Shown: positions 25,497 to 34,671 of the stretch, piece after piece | How the letters are laid out: each line of letters starts with the position of its first letter | Numbering within the stretch: the stretch's first letter is position 1 | Assembly (NCBI RefSeq): GCF_019683755.1 | Contig: NZ_JADGHT010000003.1 | Coordinates: forward strand, 1-44,380 | Length of the DNA: 44,380 bases | Source of the DNA: Thermogemmatispora sp. | GTDB lineage: Bacteria > Chloroflexota > Ktedonobacteria > Ktedonobacterales > Ktedonobacteraceae | Direction of reading: 5' to 3' | Notes under the pieces: model-generated | What the model saw: only the letters and a program-made list of their open reading frames with translations | The model's database searches: none | Told to the model about the DNA's origin: nothing | Made by a program: the position numbers and the translations under genes

Positions 25497-27515
25497 TTAC
25501 CAGCGCTTCACCATATGCGCGACCTGCATGCCACCGCCTGGAGTGATCTCGTAGCTGATGCGATCGGGATTAATATCCTCAATCCTGGGCACCTCGTCAG
25601 CAGGGACGATCGTATCATGAGGATGAACGATCTGCCAGACGCGGGCAATCGTCCCAGGCTCGTAGGGACGGTAGACATAGCGGCGGGTACTGATTTTGGC
25701 ACGGCGGGCCTGGCTCTCAGCCTTGCCGAAAAGCTCCTTGGCCTGCTCATCCTCAAGGTAGGGATCAACCACCTCGAAGAGGCGCGGCGTACGGGCTACA
25801 CGCGGCTCGCCAACGTAGAGGAAGACGACTGGGCGACCATCGGCGCTGTGGATCGCCGTGCGGATCACATCCTCATTATGAGGATTATTGGCCGTCAACA
25901 CAGCCAGAATAGAGCCGTGGAGATGATCCTCAATGGTGGTCACAGGCACGGGCAGGCGACCCATCAGGCGATGACTGCGGTAGTTATAGAAAGCCACTCC
26001 CATGCCCACTAGGGCGACCGAGCCGCCGAAGGCTGTGGCCAAAGGCTTCGCCACTAGATTGATCGACCAGGCCAGCGTCACCAGAAAGGTGGTAGCGATC
26101 CCCAGATAAAAATCAAGCGTATACCAGAGGCCGCGCCATCCCTCGTATGAACGCTCGGAACTCTCCACAATCTCTCCGTGAGAGGGCCGTTGTGAGGCCT
26201 GATGCTCGTGATGGCCATTGAGAACCGCGCTGCCATTGGGGGCCAGCGTGAGACCTGGCTCCCCCGGAGCATGACCATTCTGGCTGCTGTGCTGCAGCTC
26301 CGTCAGGGCGCTGGCGCGGTTTCGGGCCGCCCGCCGCTCGCGCCAACGGACAACATCCAGGCCAAGGCAAGTCAACGAGAACGCCCCGAGCAGGCCAAAG
26401 GCGTACATATCGCCAAGGAGATCCAACTGCCCGTGAACCAGCAGCAGGACCACGATGGGAACGCCCGTGGCCAACGCAATCGAATAGTGGGGAGTACCGC
26501 GCAGGCGGTTCCGCTTTAGCACAAAGGAAGGCAAGAACTCCATGCGCGAGAGGGCCATAAAGACATGGTACGCGCCAATGATAGCCGTATTACTTGCAAA
26601 GACCAGGAGGGCGCTAGCGCTAATTGCTACCTCGGTCTGTAGCCAGAAATTGCCCCAGTGGCCAGCCAGCAAGGAAACGAGCTGACTATTCTTCAGAGGA
26701 TCGGCTGCCTCCTGCGGCTGCAGGAGCGTAGAGAAAGTTGTGAGCAGGGGGCTGGTGAGGCCGATCGTTACCACGACCAGCAGCAGGGCCAGGCCGGCGA
26801 CCTTTTTGCGAGGAGTCTTCATCACCGGCGATAGCTGCGAGATGCTCTCCAGACCCGAGAAAGCCAGGAAGGCGCCCCCGAAACCAACCAGCAGCTTCAC
26901 GGGGGTCACTGCATTGCCGGCGAACATACTTTCGAAGAGATGGAGCGCCTCAGCAGGAGAGACATGAGTGAAGACCGTGACAAGAATAGCCAAGTCGCTC
27001 ACAAAGGAGATAACCGCTCCAACCAGGCTCACCGTAGCGCTCTCCGTAATGCCGACCCAATTGAGGAGACCCAGCAGGGCCAGCACGGCAATCGTAATCC
27101 AGAGAGCATTAGGACCCAAGGCGGGGAAGACCACACTGAAATAAAAGATACCAGAGAGACAGCTCAGTGCTGCTGTCAAGAAGTAATCGACAAGAATAAA
27201 CATCCCGCCCAAGGCTCCAAACCAGGGGTTCAGCGCGTGGGCCGCCACACTCACTACGCCACCGCCCTGGGGAAAGCGAGCCGAGACCTCAGCGTACTTG
27301 AGCGTTAACAGGACAAAGACAACCATCGTAAGGAGGACAAAGAACCCGGCCAGTTTCCCCACAGTGACGTAGAGAATGCCGGGCGTATAGTACACTGAGG
27401 TACCGATGTCAGCAAAGACGACTGCCCAGCAAAGCAGAGGGCCAAGGCGGCCACGGCCTGCATGGTGCTCCTGCGACTGGTCTGTTGTTGCTGCCTGTGT
27501 CACCGAATCCTGCAT
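25497..27515 (-). CDS. APC superfamily permease with cytoplasmic C-terminal domain
   Basis: A 672-residue protein. Residues about 25-400 and 465-505 contain roughly twelve membrane helices; the first reads VVFADIGTSVYYTPGILY, the broken helix 1 of APC amino-acid and K+ transporters. A 60-residue hydrophilic insert rich in His, Ser and Gly (about 405-465) separates the last two helices. Residues about 520-672 are soluble, with an alternating strand/helix pattern (ILAVLTANNPHNEDVIRTAI, PVVFLYVGEP) reminiscent of Usp-like tails in KimA/KUP-type K+ transporters. Substrate could be an amino acid or K+; neither is proven. The ATG at 27513-27515 has AAGGA at 9 nt. Confidence 0.82.
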   Translation of the reverse strand: MQDSVTQAATTDQSQEHHAGRGRLGPLLCWAVVFADIGTSVYYTPGILYVTVGKLAGFFVLLTMVVFVLLTLKYAEVSARFPQGGGVVSVAAHALNPWFGALGGMFILVDYFLTAALSCLSGIFYFSVVFPALGPNALWITIAVLALLGLLNWVGITESATVSLVGAVISFVSDLAILVTVFTHVSPAEALHLFESMFAGNAVTPVKLLVGFGGAFLAFSGLESISQLSPVMKTPRKKVAGLALLLVVVTIGLTSPLLTTFSTLLQPQEAADPLKNSQLVSLLAGHWGNFWLQTEVAISASALLVFASNTAIIGAYHVFMALSRMEFLPSFVLKRNRLRGTPHYSIALATGVPIVVLLLVHGQLDLLGDMYAFGLLGAFSLTCLGLDVVRWRERRAARNRASALTELQHSSQNGHAPGEPGLTLAPNGSAVLNGHHEHQASQRPSHGEIVESSERSYEGWRGLWYTLDFYLGIATTFLVTLAWSINLVAKPLATAFGGSVALVGMGVAFYNYRSHRLMGRLPVPVTTIEDHLHGSILAVLTANNPHNEDVIRTAIHSADGRPVVFLYVGEPRVARTPRLFEVVDPYLEDEQAKELFGKAESQARRAKISTRRYVYRPYEPGTIARVWQIVHPHDTIVPADEVPRIEDINPDRISYEITPGGGMQVAHMVKRW

Positions 27516-28033
27516 TGTAGAGTCCTTAGCTGAGCTCAGAGGATCTTAGAGTGTGCCTCCCCTTTTTTGGTGATCCCCAAGAAGGGGAGGCACCTGAGCC
27601 GGCGCGTCGGTCATTCCGGCTATAACTGTAACATGCAATCTCAGCCCGGGGCAAGGGGCAAACGCCTTACTCTGGGCTATGAAGCAAAGCCCAACCATTG
27701 TTACTTCACTGCCCCTCAACCGTTCTATGCCAAAGAAATGTTTCTCGGGTAATCAGGCTGTTTCACTGGTCGGACAGACCTGGTGACAGGCGCGCCTGCC
27801 TGCCTGGTGGCTACTGGAAGAGAAGAGCGGCGCGGTTGGGTGAGCGTCTGGACAAGGCAAGACTAGAGAATGGGGCTTATCTCATCGGGGGAGCGAAAGT
27901 CACTCAGCGAAGAAGGCGCCAATGAAAGGATGTCAGCCGTCTCTATCTTGTCTGTCTCCAGCGATTGGGGCAGCGGTTGGTCGTGGGTGATCGGATCGTC
28001 AGGTCTGCAACTGGAGAGGAGAAGCTAAAAACT
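27516..28033. other. Divergent region of the permease and a hypothetical gene
   Basis: 518 bp. It holds the 12-bp stem-loop at 27553-27593. On the minus strand TTGCCC and TTACAG, 17 bp apart near 27621-27650, are a weak promoter for the permease. No RNA class such as a c-di-AMP riboswitch could be recognised. No protein-like frame is seen. Confidence 0.4.
27553..27593 (-). promoter_or_regulatory. Leader stem-loop of the permease mRNA
   Basis: GTGCCTCCCCTT (27553-27564) pairs with AAGGGGAGGCAC (27582-27593) over 12 bp with a 17-nt loop. It lies in the presumed 5' leader, ending 37 nt from the start codon. There is no T-run on the minus strand; on the plus strand the loop begins with TTTT. Confidence 0.55.
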
Positions 28034-28726
28034 ATGACCGTAAGTGGCGATGCCTTTGATCGTCTCTTAGAAGCAATCTATGCACAGCAGCGTCTACTCG
28101 AAGAGCTTGAAAGAGAGAATCGCGAGCTGCGCCAGCAGTTAGCGGATCTGCGCGAGGGGAGAGGGATCTTCGTGGAGATTCTGGGGGTGCGCTATCCTCT
28201 AGCCGTACCTGGGGCTGTGGGGCAGCAATTCCCCGAGCCTATGCCGGCGACTGCAGCGCAGTCTGAATACATATCACCAATGTCCTCCTATCAGCCGGTG
28301 CAGGAGCTACCGGAAGGGCGCTCTGTGGGACAAGATCAGCAAGGGATAGCTGCGGCTGCAACTGATGGGCGCCTCCCGGAAATTACCCAGATCCGGGCTT
28401 CGATTGGTCCGCTGGAAGCCCAACAAATGGCCCAACCGCTGCCCAAGACTCCGGATTCGAGCCTGCAAGGTCCTCGGCTCTCGCCCTCGTACCTCGAAGA
28501 GATGCTCCTTGATGAATTCGCAGCCGCTGCCACGGGGCCGCTAGGGACAATGGCGCCCCCTGCTCCTGGAGTTGGAGCGTCCGGCTCAACGGATGGAAAG
28601 CAAGGCGAAGAAAGCGGGCCAGAGCGATGGCCAGGCCAGGCCGGGTCACCATCGCCCACGGCCCTAGATGAGGAACGCAAGGCTGCGCTCAGACGTGAGC
28701 TGATGGGCAGCTTCCTACTAGACTAA
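28034..28726 (+). CDS. Hypothetical protein with N-terminal coiled coil
   Basis: A 230-residue soluble protein that I do not recognise. Residues 5-45 form a heptad-rich coiled coil (FDRLLEAIYAQQRLLEELE and on). A short conserved-looking strand GIFVEILGVRYPL follows near 47-60. The rest is Pro/Gln/Ser/Gly-rich and probably disordered, ending in a charged helix (LDEERKAALRRELMGSFLLD). It may be a dimerising adaptor. The ATG at 28034 lies 13 nt from GGAGAGGAG; an upstream in-frame start at 27965 is less well placed. Confidence 0.62.
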   Translation: MTVSGDAFDRLLEAIYAQQRLLEELERENRELRQQLADLREGRGIFVEILGVRYPLAVPGAVGQQFPEPMPATAAQSEYISPMSSYQPVQELPEGRSVGQDQQGIAAAATDGRLPEITQIRASIGPLEAQQMAQPLPKTPDSSLQGPRLSPSYLEEMLLDEFAAAATGPLGTMAPPAPGVGASGSTDGKQGEESGPERWPGQAGSPSPTALDEERKAALRRELMGSFLLD

Positions 28727-28807
28727 GCACCCGGAGCTACGGCTAAGCCCCGGGTCAGGCAGACAATCGCTGCTTTTCGCTGCTCCTGTGGAACGTAACT
28801 GCGCGTT

Positions 28808-28837
28808 GTCCCTGGAAGGAATTTCCCTTCCAGGGAC
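28808..28837. terminator. Bidirectional hairpin between convergent genes
   Basis: GTCCCTGGAAGG (28808-28819) pairs with CCTTCCAGGGAC (28826-28837): 12 bp and a 6-nt loop. No long T-run is present. Confidence 0.65.
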
Positions 28838-28963
28838 ACATACTGCTTGCTAATGGCTGCTCAGGTCAGGGAGTTAAGAGCCTGATCACCTAACCTCCAG
28901 AAAGCCCCGCGTATAGTCCGCTCGCATGCTCTGGGCCTGTCTGGCCAGCTAAGCGAGCGAGGG

Positions 28964-30091
28964 CTAAGATGGCAGGCGAATTGTGGCGCTGGCGCTTTGC
29001 ATGCCACTTCCGGCTTGGCTCATGATCAGCGTGAGTTGCTGGCTCTTTTGAGGAACAAGAAAAGTGACCGTCCCGCTCTGCCCATTGGCTCCTTGGGCGA
29101 AGGCCACGGGCAGCGTGCTATAGCTTGGAGCGATGCGGCTCCCGTTCTCCGTCTCCAGGCGGATATAATCGTACGGCGAACCAGGGATAGCCGTCTGGGC
29201 CAGAGTATTAGTGGCAGTCAGCGTCAACGTCAAGAAAACCTTGTCGCGTGGGGCTTGTTGCCCGTTAGCGCTCCAGCTCAGCGTAGCGGCTGTGACCGTC
29301 CAATTCAGCCCGAAGTACTGGAGCTGTGTATTCAACTTCACGCTGCGGGGAGCGTAACGTGAAAGGTCTGGCTTACTCGTCAAAGGGATATCCATTTGGG
29401 CCTCGCTATTCGTGCCCAAGCGCAGCACAAGCTGGCTGAGAGGTACATTGAAAGGGACGGCAAAATCCAGCAGATTGTTACGGCTGGCCTGGGGAGCAAG
29501 AGGACCATTCGCAGTGACCAGCAGCGGAGCCTGTTCCCCCTTGCCGGGGACAACTACATGAGCGCACTGATAGAGATTATAAGCGATCGAGTAGTTTGCA
29601 GGGTTCTCCTCATGCAAGAAGACACGCAGCATCCCATCTGAGCTAGCGTGCGGATCATCGGCAAAAGTCTGAGCCTGTTGAACCCGCTGGATGGTCAGGC
29701 GAGCGCTAGCATAAGTCACAGTTGTATTCAGCGTCCGCGTGGTCACAGGTCCCTGTGCCGAGCTCCGAAAACCGGGCACGGGGGCACCGGCAAAGCCGGC
29801 AGCGACATAGCTCAGAGCCGCCAGAAGCACGACAGCAAGCAGGATCGGAAACAACCAGCTTCGCCAGGAAAGGCGCCTGGCCAGCGAACGCCGTGTCGCA
29901 GGAGGAAAGGCGCTCTCCTGCTGACCCGGAGCAGCGAGCTGGGTCGACGCTGATAATGGCTGCGGTGGCCGAGCGCTCAGGTAGTGAAGGGCTTCCTCAG
30001 AACTGAGACCGCAAGCAGGGCAGAAGCGCTGGTTGGGTCTCGCCGGAGCGCCGCAGCGGGGACAAGACGACAATGGCGAATCCTGCGCCAT
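28964..30091 (-). CDS. Zinc-ribbon membrane protein with a secreted domain
   Basis: A 375-residue protein. An N-terminal zinc ribbon has Cys10-x2-Cys13 and Cys24-x2-Cys27 (CPRCG...CPACG). A Pro/Ala/Gln-rich linker precedes one membrane helix at about 78-100. The remaining ~275 residues are extracellular and beta-rich, in two similar halves (about 118-215 and 240-375), perhaps two DUF4352/immunoglobulin-like domains. The function is unknown. The ATG at 30089-30091 is 9 nt from AAGGAG. Confidence 0.75.
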   Translation of the reverse strand: MAQDSPLSSCPRCGAPARPNQRFCPACGLSSEEALHYLSARPPQPLSASTQLAAPGQQESAFPPATRRSLARRLSWRSWLFPILLAVVLLAALSYVAAGFAGAPVPGFRSSAQGPVTTRTLNTTVTYASARLTIQRVQQAQTFADDPHASSDGMLRVFLHEENPANYSIAYNLYQCAHVVVPGKGEQAPLLVTANGPLAPQASRNNLLDFAVPFNVPLSQLVLRLGTNSEAQMDIPLTSKPDLSRYAPRSVKLNTQLQYFGLNWTVTAATLSWSANGQQAPRDKVFLTLTLTATNTLAQTAIPGSPYDYIRLETENGSRIAPSYSTLPVAFAQGANGQSGTVTFLVPQKSQQLTLIMSQAGSGMQSASATIRLPS

Positions 30092-30455
30092 AAGCAAAGA
30101 CTCCTTGGGTGGGTGCTCTCTGGGCTTGGCCTGCCGACAGAGGAGGGAGAAACCTCCCTGCCTCTCTCGCTACCATTCTAGCATAATGACTAGTCGAGGC
30201 AGGGCAATTCGCTTCTGACACTGAATTCCTAGCTTGAGGGGTCAAGCGTCTGAGAAAGGGAAGGGTCAGCGGCTGAAGCTGAGCTAAAAGAAAGCTCGTG
30301 TCCACTGACCCGCCACATAAAAAGGGGTCGCTACGACGAAGAGAAGATGATATAATGGTGAGGACTTTTGGAGGCTCAGCCATCAGCCCGAGCCGACGAA
30401 GACCCAAACAAGCATTGCACGCAAGCGCTAAGAGACCTGAGGGGGGCAAATATCT
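30092..30455. promoter_or_regulatory. Divergent promoter region of the zinc-ribbon gene and uvrB
   Basis: 364 bp. Toward uvrB an extended -10 TGATATAAT ends at 30356. Toward the zinc-ribbon gene TGCTAGAAT (TAGAAT at 30175-30180) is the matching extended -10 on the minus strand. GGGTCAG/CTGACCC and the inner GAGCT/AGCTC form an inverted pair near 30265-30312. No SOS box was recognised with confidence. Confidence 0.5.
30348..30356 (+). promoter_or_regulatory. Extended -10 promoter of uvrB
   Basis: TGATATAAT with a perfect TATAAT at 30351-30356; the -35 position is poor (TCGCTA). It implies a leader of about 90 nt. Confidence 0.6.
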
Positions 30456-32456
30456 GTGCCTGAGTTCAAAGTAGAAGCTCCGTTTACTCCAACTGGTGAT
30501 CAGCCGCAGGCCATAGCAGCCCTTGTCGAGGGCCTGAGAAAAGGCTATCGCATGCAGACCCTGCTTGGGGTCACTGGCAGCGGTAAAACCTATACGATCG
30601 CCAAGGTCATCGAGCAGGTGCAGCGACCGACATTAGTCTTGGCCCCCAATAAGACCTTAGCGGCGCAGCTCTACAGTGAGTTCAAAGAGTTCTTCCCGAA
30701 TAATGCAGTAGAGTACTTTGTTTCTTACTACGACTACTATCAGCCAGAGGCGTATATTCCACGCACCGACACCTATGTCGAGAAAGAGAGCCTCCTTAAT
30801 GAAGAGATCGAGAAGCTGCGTCTCTCGGCGACCCGTAGCCTCTTTGAGCGGCGCGATGTCTTGATTGTGGCCTCGGTCTCCTGCATTTACGGTCTGGGGA
30901 GCCCTGAAGAATACGGGGAAGTGGTGTTGACGCTGCGTGTTGGTGAAGAGCGACGGCGCGATAAAATTTTGCGCCATCTTACCGAGATTCAGTATGAGCG
31001 TAACGACACCAACTTCACCCGTGGGCGCTTTCGTGTGCGCGGCGACGTATTGGAGATCTTCCCGGCCTATGAGGATGTAGCGGTCCGTATTGAATTCTTT
31101 GGCGATGAGATTGAACGCATGACGGAGATCGATCCGCTGACGGGGGAGGTGCTGGGAAGGCGGCAGCGACTGGATATCTATCCAGCCAAGCACTGGGTCA
31201 CGACTCGCGAACGTCTCAATCGCGCTATAGAATCGATCCAGGCCGAGCTACAAGAGCGTCTGGCTGAGCTGGAGGCGCAGGGCAAGCTGCTGGAAGCAGC
31301 GCGTCTGAAGCAGCGGACCAATTTCGATATTGAGATGCTGCGTGAGACCGGCATCTGCTCCGGCATTGAGAACTACTCGCGACATCTCTCGGGACGTGCC
31401 CCAGGTGAACCGCCCTGGACACTGCTTGACTATATGCCCGATGACTACCTGTTGGTGGTGGACGAGTCACATATTGCCCTGCCCCAGGTGCGAGGCATGT
31501 ACGAAGGGGATCGGTCCCGCAAGCAGGTGCTGGTCGACTATGGCTTCCGTTTGCCTTCGGCTCTGGATAATCGCCCGCTGACCTTTGCCGAGTTCGAACG
31601 CCAGATCAACCAGGCTATCTTTGTCTCGGCCACACCTGGCCCTTACGAGTACGAGCATAGCGAAGCGATTGTCGAGCAGATCATTCGTCCGACAGGGCTA
31701 GTCGATCCCGAAATCTTTGTGCGCCCAACGCGAGGCCAGATCGATGATTTGGTAGCCGAAATTCGCAAGCGGGTCGAGAAAGGGCAGCGTGCCCTGGTCA
31801 CGACTCTGACCAAAAAAATGGCCGAGGATCTGGCTGACTACCTGCAGGAGCTGAATATCAAGGTTCATTACCTGCACTCCGAGATCGACACCATTGAGCG
31901 GGTCGATATCCTGCGCGATCTGCGCCTGGGGGTCTACGACGTGGTAGTGGGCATCAATCTCCTGCGCGAAGGGCTGGATCTTCCAGAGGTCTCGCTGGTG
32001 GCTATCCTTGATGCCGACAAAGAGGGCTTCTTGCGCTCGGAAGGCTCGCTCATACAGATGATCGGGCGGGCCGCACGCCACGTCGAAGGCACAGTCATTA
32101 TGTACGCAGATACAATCACTGGCTCCATGCAGCGGGCAATCGATGAAACCAACCGCCGCCGTCGCCTGCAGATGGCCTACAACGAACAGCATGGGATCAC
32201 TCCCCGCGGCATCAAGAAAGGGGTTAAAACGCTGTCAGAGCGCATCAAGGCTATGAGCGCAACCGGAGCCGAAGAGGGTCAGCAACAGCAGCAAGGGGCA
32301 GCAGTGGCTCTGACTGGCATCCCTAAAGAGGAGGCCCTGCGCCTGATCAAAAATCTGGAGGCCCAGATGCGCGCCGCAGCCAAACAGCTCGAGTTCGAAA
32401 AAGCAGCTGAGCTGCGCGATCAAATTATCGAGATTCGACGTGCCATGATTGAGTAA
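30456..32456 (+). CDS. uvrB: Excinuclease ABC subunit B
   Basis: UvrB is the central helicase-like subunit of UvrABC nucleotide excision repair: it verifies damage handed over by UvrA and recruits UvrC. The start is GTG at 30456 behind GAGGGGGG. Walker A is GVTGSGKT (about residues 39-46), the beta-hairpin region [12 protein letters not shown] follows, and the helicase motifs [16 protein letters not shown] and [10 protein letters not shown] are all visible. The C-terminal UVR domain (residues about 625-666) binds UvrC. At 666 residues it is complete. It is a single gene. Confidence 0.98.
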   Translation: MPEFKVEAPFTPTGDQPQAIAALVEGLRKGYRMQTLLGVTGSGKTYTIAKVIEQVQRPTLVLAPNKTLAAQLYSEFKEFFPNNAVEYFVSYYDYYQPEAYIPRTDTYVEKESLLNEEIEKLRLSATRSLFERRDVLIVASVSCIYGLGSPEEYGEVVLTLRVGEERRRDKILRHLTEIQYERNDTNFTRGRFRVRGDVLEIFPAYEDVAVRIEFFGDEIERMTEIDPLTGEVLGRRQRLDIYPAKHWVTTRERLNRAIESIQAELQERLAELEAQGKLLEAARLKQRTNFDIEMLRETGICSGIENYSRHLSGRAPGEPPWTLLDYMPDDYLLVVDESHIALPQVRGMYEGDRSRKQVLVDYGFRLPSALDNRPLTFAEFERQINQAIFVSATPGPYEYEHSEAIVEQIIRPTGLVDPEIFVRPTRGQIDDLVAEIRKRVEKGQRALVTTLTKKMAEDLADYLQELNIKVHYLHSEIDTIERVDILRDLRLGVYDVVVGINLLREGLDLPEVSLVAILDADKEGFLRSEGSLIQMIGRAARHVEGTVIMYADTITGSMQRAIDETNRRRRLQMAYNEQHGITPRGIKKGVKTLSERIKAMSATGAEEGQQQQQGAAVALTGIPKEEALRLIKNLEAQMRAAAKQLEFEKAAELRDQIIEIRRAMIE

Positions 32457-33788
32457 AAGAGGGCCTGGTGCTTTTCCATACCAGCCGCAAGAGAGCGAAA
32501 AAACAGAGGGCAAGCGGAGCAGCAAGAAGAACAAGCCGTACAGGCTTGCGGCACAAGTTCTGTCATGGCACCAGGACCACAGAGAGCGGGCAAGGTCTAT
32601 CCTTCTACCAGGCTTGCCTGCTCAGCAGCCAACCTTGCCGGAGTCCGGCGCTACTACCTATCTGACCAGGAAGGAAAGGATTGGCAACAGTATCACTATG
32701 GCCCAGCAGCAGAGTCAGCAACATCGGCAACAGGCACAGCGCCGTCATCATCAAGCGACAGAGGAAGCCGGACAGTCTGAGCAAGCTGAACAATCCGAGC
32801 AGCCGGAAGAACGTTTTTTTCACAAACAGCGGTGTGGTTTACTGCGCCTGCCGCTGACAAGAGGGCAGAGGAAAGCTGGCAGGGCAGGAGCGACGGACCA
32901 TCACCCTCTTTCTCAAGTTGAGCATATGGCGTGCTGGCAGGAGGCAGCACGTTTCTTTGTGGCAAGCGCACCGTATAGCGCGTTTGGGCCTCTCCCCAAG
33001 AGGAGCAGCGGTGTCACTGCTCGGAAGAGGCTCTCGCTGCCGTTGAGGAGGCTGCGGCTGGCGGAAGAAAGCTTCCTTCGGGGCGAGGTCCAAGCATGGT
33101 CGATAGCAGACCTGTGGCGCCGTGGACCGGGGGAGATCGACAAAGTGTGGTTGATCTGGCTCTCCCGTTTCAGCAGAACATCTCAGATCCAGACAGCCTT
33201 AAGAAAAAAGCCGCTGGTCTGCGGAATGCTGGCGTCGACTGACCAAAAAGCAGCGACCGCAAGCTTCCTCCTGGCGCAGGCATCAGCACCTGTGCGACCG
33301 CATTCAGGCAGGCTAGAGCACTATAAGAGGCAGTCGCTGGACAGGCCTTTCGCTATTGAGATGGCTGCCTGGAGCGCGAGCAAGCCTGAGCATGAGCGAC
33401 GCACAAGCCTAACGCTCCGTTGCGTCCGCTGGACCAAGAGTGTCCCCTTGCTGGCGACCCGCCCAGCCGGCAGGGCATCGCTCCCTCTACACAAGCGCCC
33501 CCGCCACTGGCGCGCTGCGTGGCTGGCGGGAGCAAAGCGCTTCTCTCGTCGCCAGGCTTGTTGAATGCTGGGGAGCGGTGGCTCTGGGCTTCTGCGCCCC
33601 GGCTAGGCTTCTGCCATGCAGCGCCCGCCATTCCTCCCCGAATTGCTGAGCTGATCTCTTCCCGCTCGCGTGCCCTGGGCCAGTCGTGCGCTCATACACT
33701 CCTAACTGGCTCTAGCTGGAGCGGCGAACGGACTGGCACGACCAGAAGCGGCGGCGCAAGCGAGTGACTTGCGCCTATTTATGGATGA

Positions 33789-33808
33789 GCATGAGCTTAA
33801 GCTCATGC
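33789..33808. repeat. Perfect 20-bp palindrome
   Basis: GCATGAGCTT followed by its exact reverse complement at 33789-33808, with no central gap. It sits 57 bp before the small ORF and could be an operator or a cruciform. Confidence 0.75.
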
Positions 33809-33821
33809 GTAGCAATACTGT

Positions 33822-33833
33822 AACACTAGTGTT
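33822..33833. promoter_or_regulatory. 12-bp palindromic operator-like site
   Basis: AACACTAGTGTT, a perfect palindrome, 14 bp after the 20-bp palindrome and 32 bp before the small ORF start. It resembles TetR- or GntR-type operators, but the regulator is unknown. Confidence 0.45.
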
Positions 33834-33864
33834 CCATTACTCGTTTATGTGAGGAGGCAGGCCA

Positions 33865-33930
33865 ATGAAACGGCTCCCCTTAGTGATTGTCCGGGAGCTG
33901 AGTGCATTCCTGGTTCAGCGCCGGCTCTGA
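33865..33930 (+). CDS. 21-residue peptide ORF upstream of speD
   Basis: ATG at 33865-33867 follows GAGGAGG at about 8 nt, one of the best ribosome sites in the window. The peptide starts MKRLPLVIVREL and ends in Arg-Arg-Leu: basic and hydrophobic. Its TGA overlaps the ATG of a second small frame (33930-34061, 43 residues). It could be a leader peptide for speD, a toxin-like peptide, or chance. No family is recognised. Confidence 0.4.
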   Translation: MKRLPLVIVRELSAFLVQRRL

Positions 33931-34006
33931 TGGTTCTCTCCCCAGGAGAGTACCTCAGGCCAGGCTGCGACCGCAGCCGGCTTGCGGTTCCGTTGACCTG
34001 CTACCG

Positions 34007-34012
34007 TATAAT
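34007..34012 (+). promoter_or_regulatory. Candidate -10 of speD
   Basis: A perfect TATAAT; the nearest -35 candidate TTGCGG (33982-33987) is 19 bp away. A leader of about 120 nt would contain the short inverted repeat GCGAGTC/GACTCGC. Confidence 0.45.
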
Positions 34013-34136
34013 ATCACTTGTGCTCAAAACGGCACTTGAATTGATTGCAGCGAGTCGCTAACCTGGCAGTCTGGGCCGAGTGAGGCTAAAGACTCGCAGA
34101 TTTCATACTTTTAACGTCTACAGGAGGAGTAGCCCG

Positions 34137-34598
34137 ATGCTTGTGCATTTAATGCTGGAGTTGTACGGCTGCAAACGGGAACTCTTGACCAGCGAGCCGC
34201 TGCTCAGGCGTGTGCTGGATGAATTCCCGGCGCGGGTGGGGATGGAGAAGGTCAGTCCGGTGCATCTCTACGACATCGAGACACCGAATCCGCTCGACTC
34301 CGGCATGTCCGGTTTTGTCATCATTGCCCAGAGCCATATTAGCCTACACGCCTGGCCCGAGTACGGCGAGGTCGATATAGATATCTGCTCCTGTAAGGAG
34401 TTCAGCCAAGAGGACGCCATTGCCTATGCCAAGGAGATGTTTCAGACGGAGGACGTAGAGGCCCATTTTGTGGTCCGGGCCACGCGCTCACTGCGCCCCG
34501 AGACACCTGATCCGGTGCGTTATGCCGAAGCAATGGCGGCCCGTCGTGCCAGGCAAGCTGCCCGCGGCGAATCCAGGCTAACGACGGAGGTGTCCTAA
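34137..34598 (+). CDS. speD: S-adenosylmethionine decarboxylase proenzyme (prokaryotic SpeD)
   Basis: Short class (153 residues) of the pyruvoyl enzyme that makes decarboxylated SAM for spermidine synthesis. The core AQSHISLHAWPEYGEVDIDICSC holds Ser66 (self-cleavage, becomes pyruvoyl), His71 and Cys86, at the spacing of T. maritima SpeD (Ser63, His68, Cys83). The residue before the cleavage serine is Gln65 instead of the usual Glu. The ATG at 34137 follows CAGGAGGAG. No speE is adjacent, so the aminopropyltransferase must be elsewhere or the enzyme has another substrate. Some SpeD homologues have become arginine or ornithine decarboxylases, which cannot be excluded here. Confidence 0.88.
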   Translation: MLVHLMLELYGCKRELLTSEPLLRRVLDEFPARVGMEKVSPVHLYDIETPNPLDSGMSGFVIIAQSHISLHAWPEYGEVDIDICSCKEFSQEDAIAYAKEMFQTEDVEAHFVVRATRSLRPETPDPVRYAEAMAARRARQAARGESRLTTEVS

Positions 34599-34671
34599 AG
34601 GCAAGGATAAGTGGCCGGGAAGCGTTTCCACGGCCTTTCACTGCCAGCATCGTCCGGGCATCCATCCCGGC

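Larger units (their letters stand above)
32457..33864. other. 1.4-kb gene-poor region after uvrB
   Basis: No recognisable gene. One plus-strand frame stays open for about 370 codons (32449-33564), but it overlaps the end of uvrB, has no ribosome site and shows a Ser/Arg/Gln-rich, patternless composition. A start at 32698 begins with a Gln/His-rich run and a run of seven T lies near 32816. These could be the decay of a low-complexity gene. No rRNA, tRNA, RNase P, SRP or tmRNA signature was seen. Two palindromes near the right end are listed separately. Confidence 0.5.

Noticed and set aside
27516-27760. A c-di-AMP (ydaO-type) riboswitch before the permease
   Set aside because: The conserved core sequences of that class are not visible; only a simple stem-loop is present.
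32449-33564. A 371-codon open frame after uvrB as a real gene
   Set aside because: It starts inside uvrB, lacks a ribosome site, and its Ser/Arg/Gln-rich translation shows no domain-like pattern. Long open frames are common in GC-rich non-coding DNA.
33849-34061. A 70-codon frame upstream of speD
   Set aside because: It starts with GTG inside the ribosome site of the 21-codon ORF and its translation is not protein-like. Only its tail (33930-34061) is mentioned, for the stop/start overlap.
34013-34136. A SAM riboswitch in the speD leader
   Set aside because: The leader is about 120 nt with only one short inverted repeat; no SAM riboswitch core could be matched.
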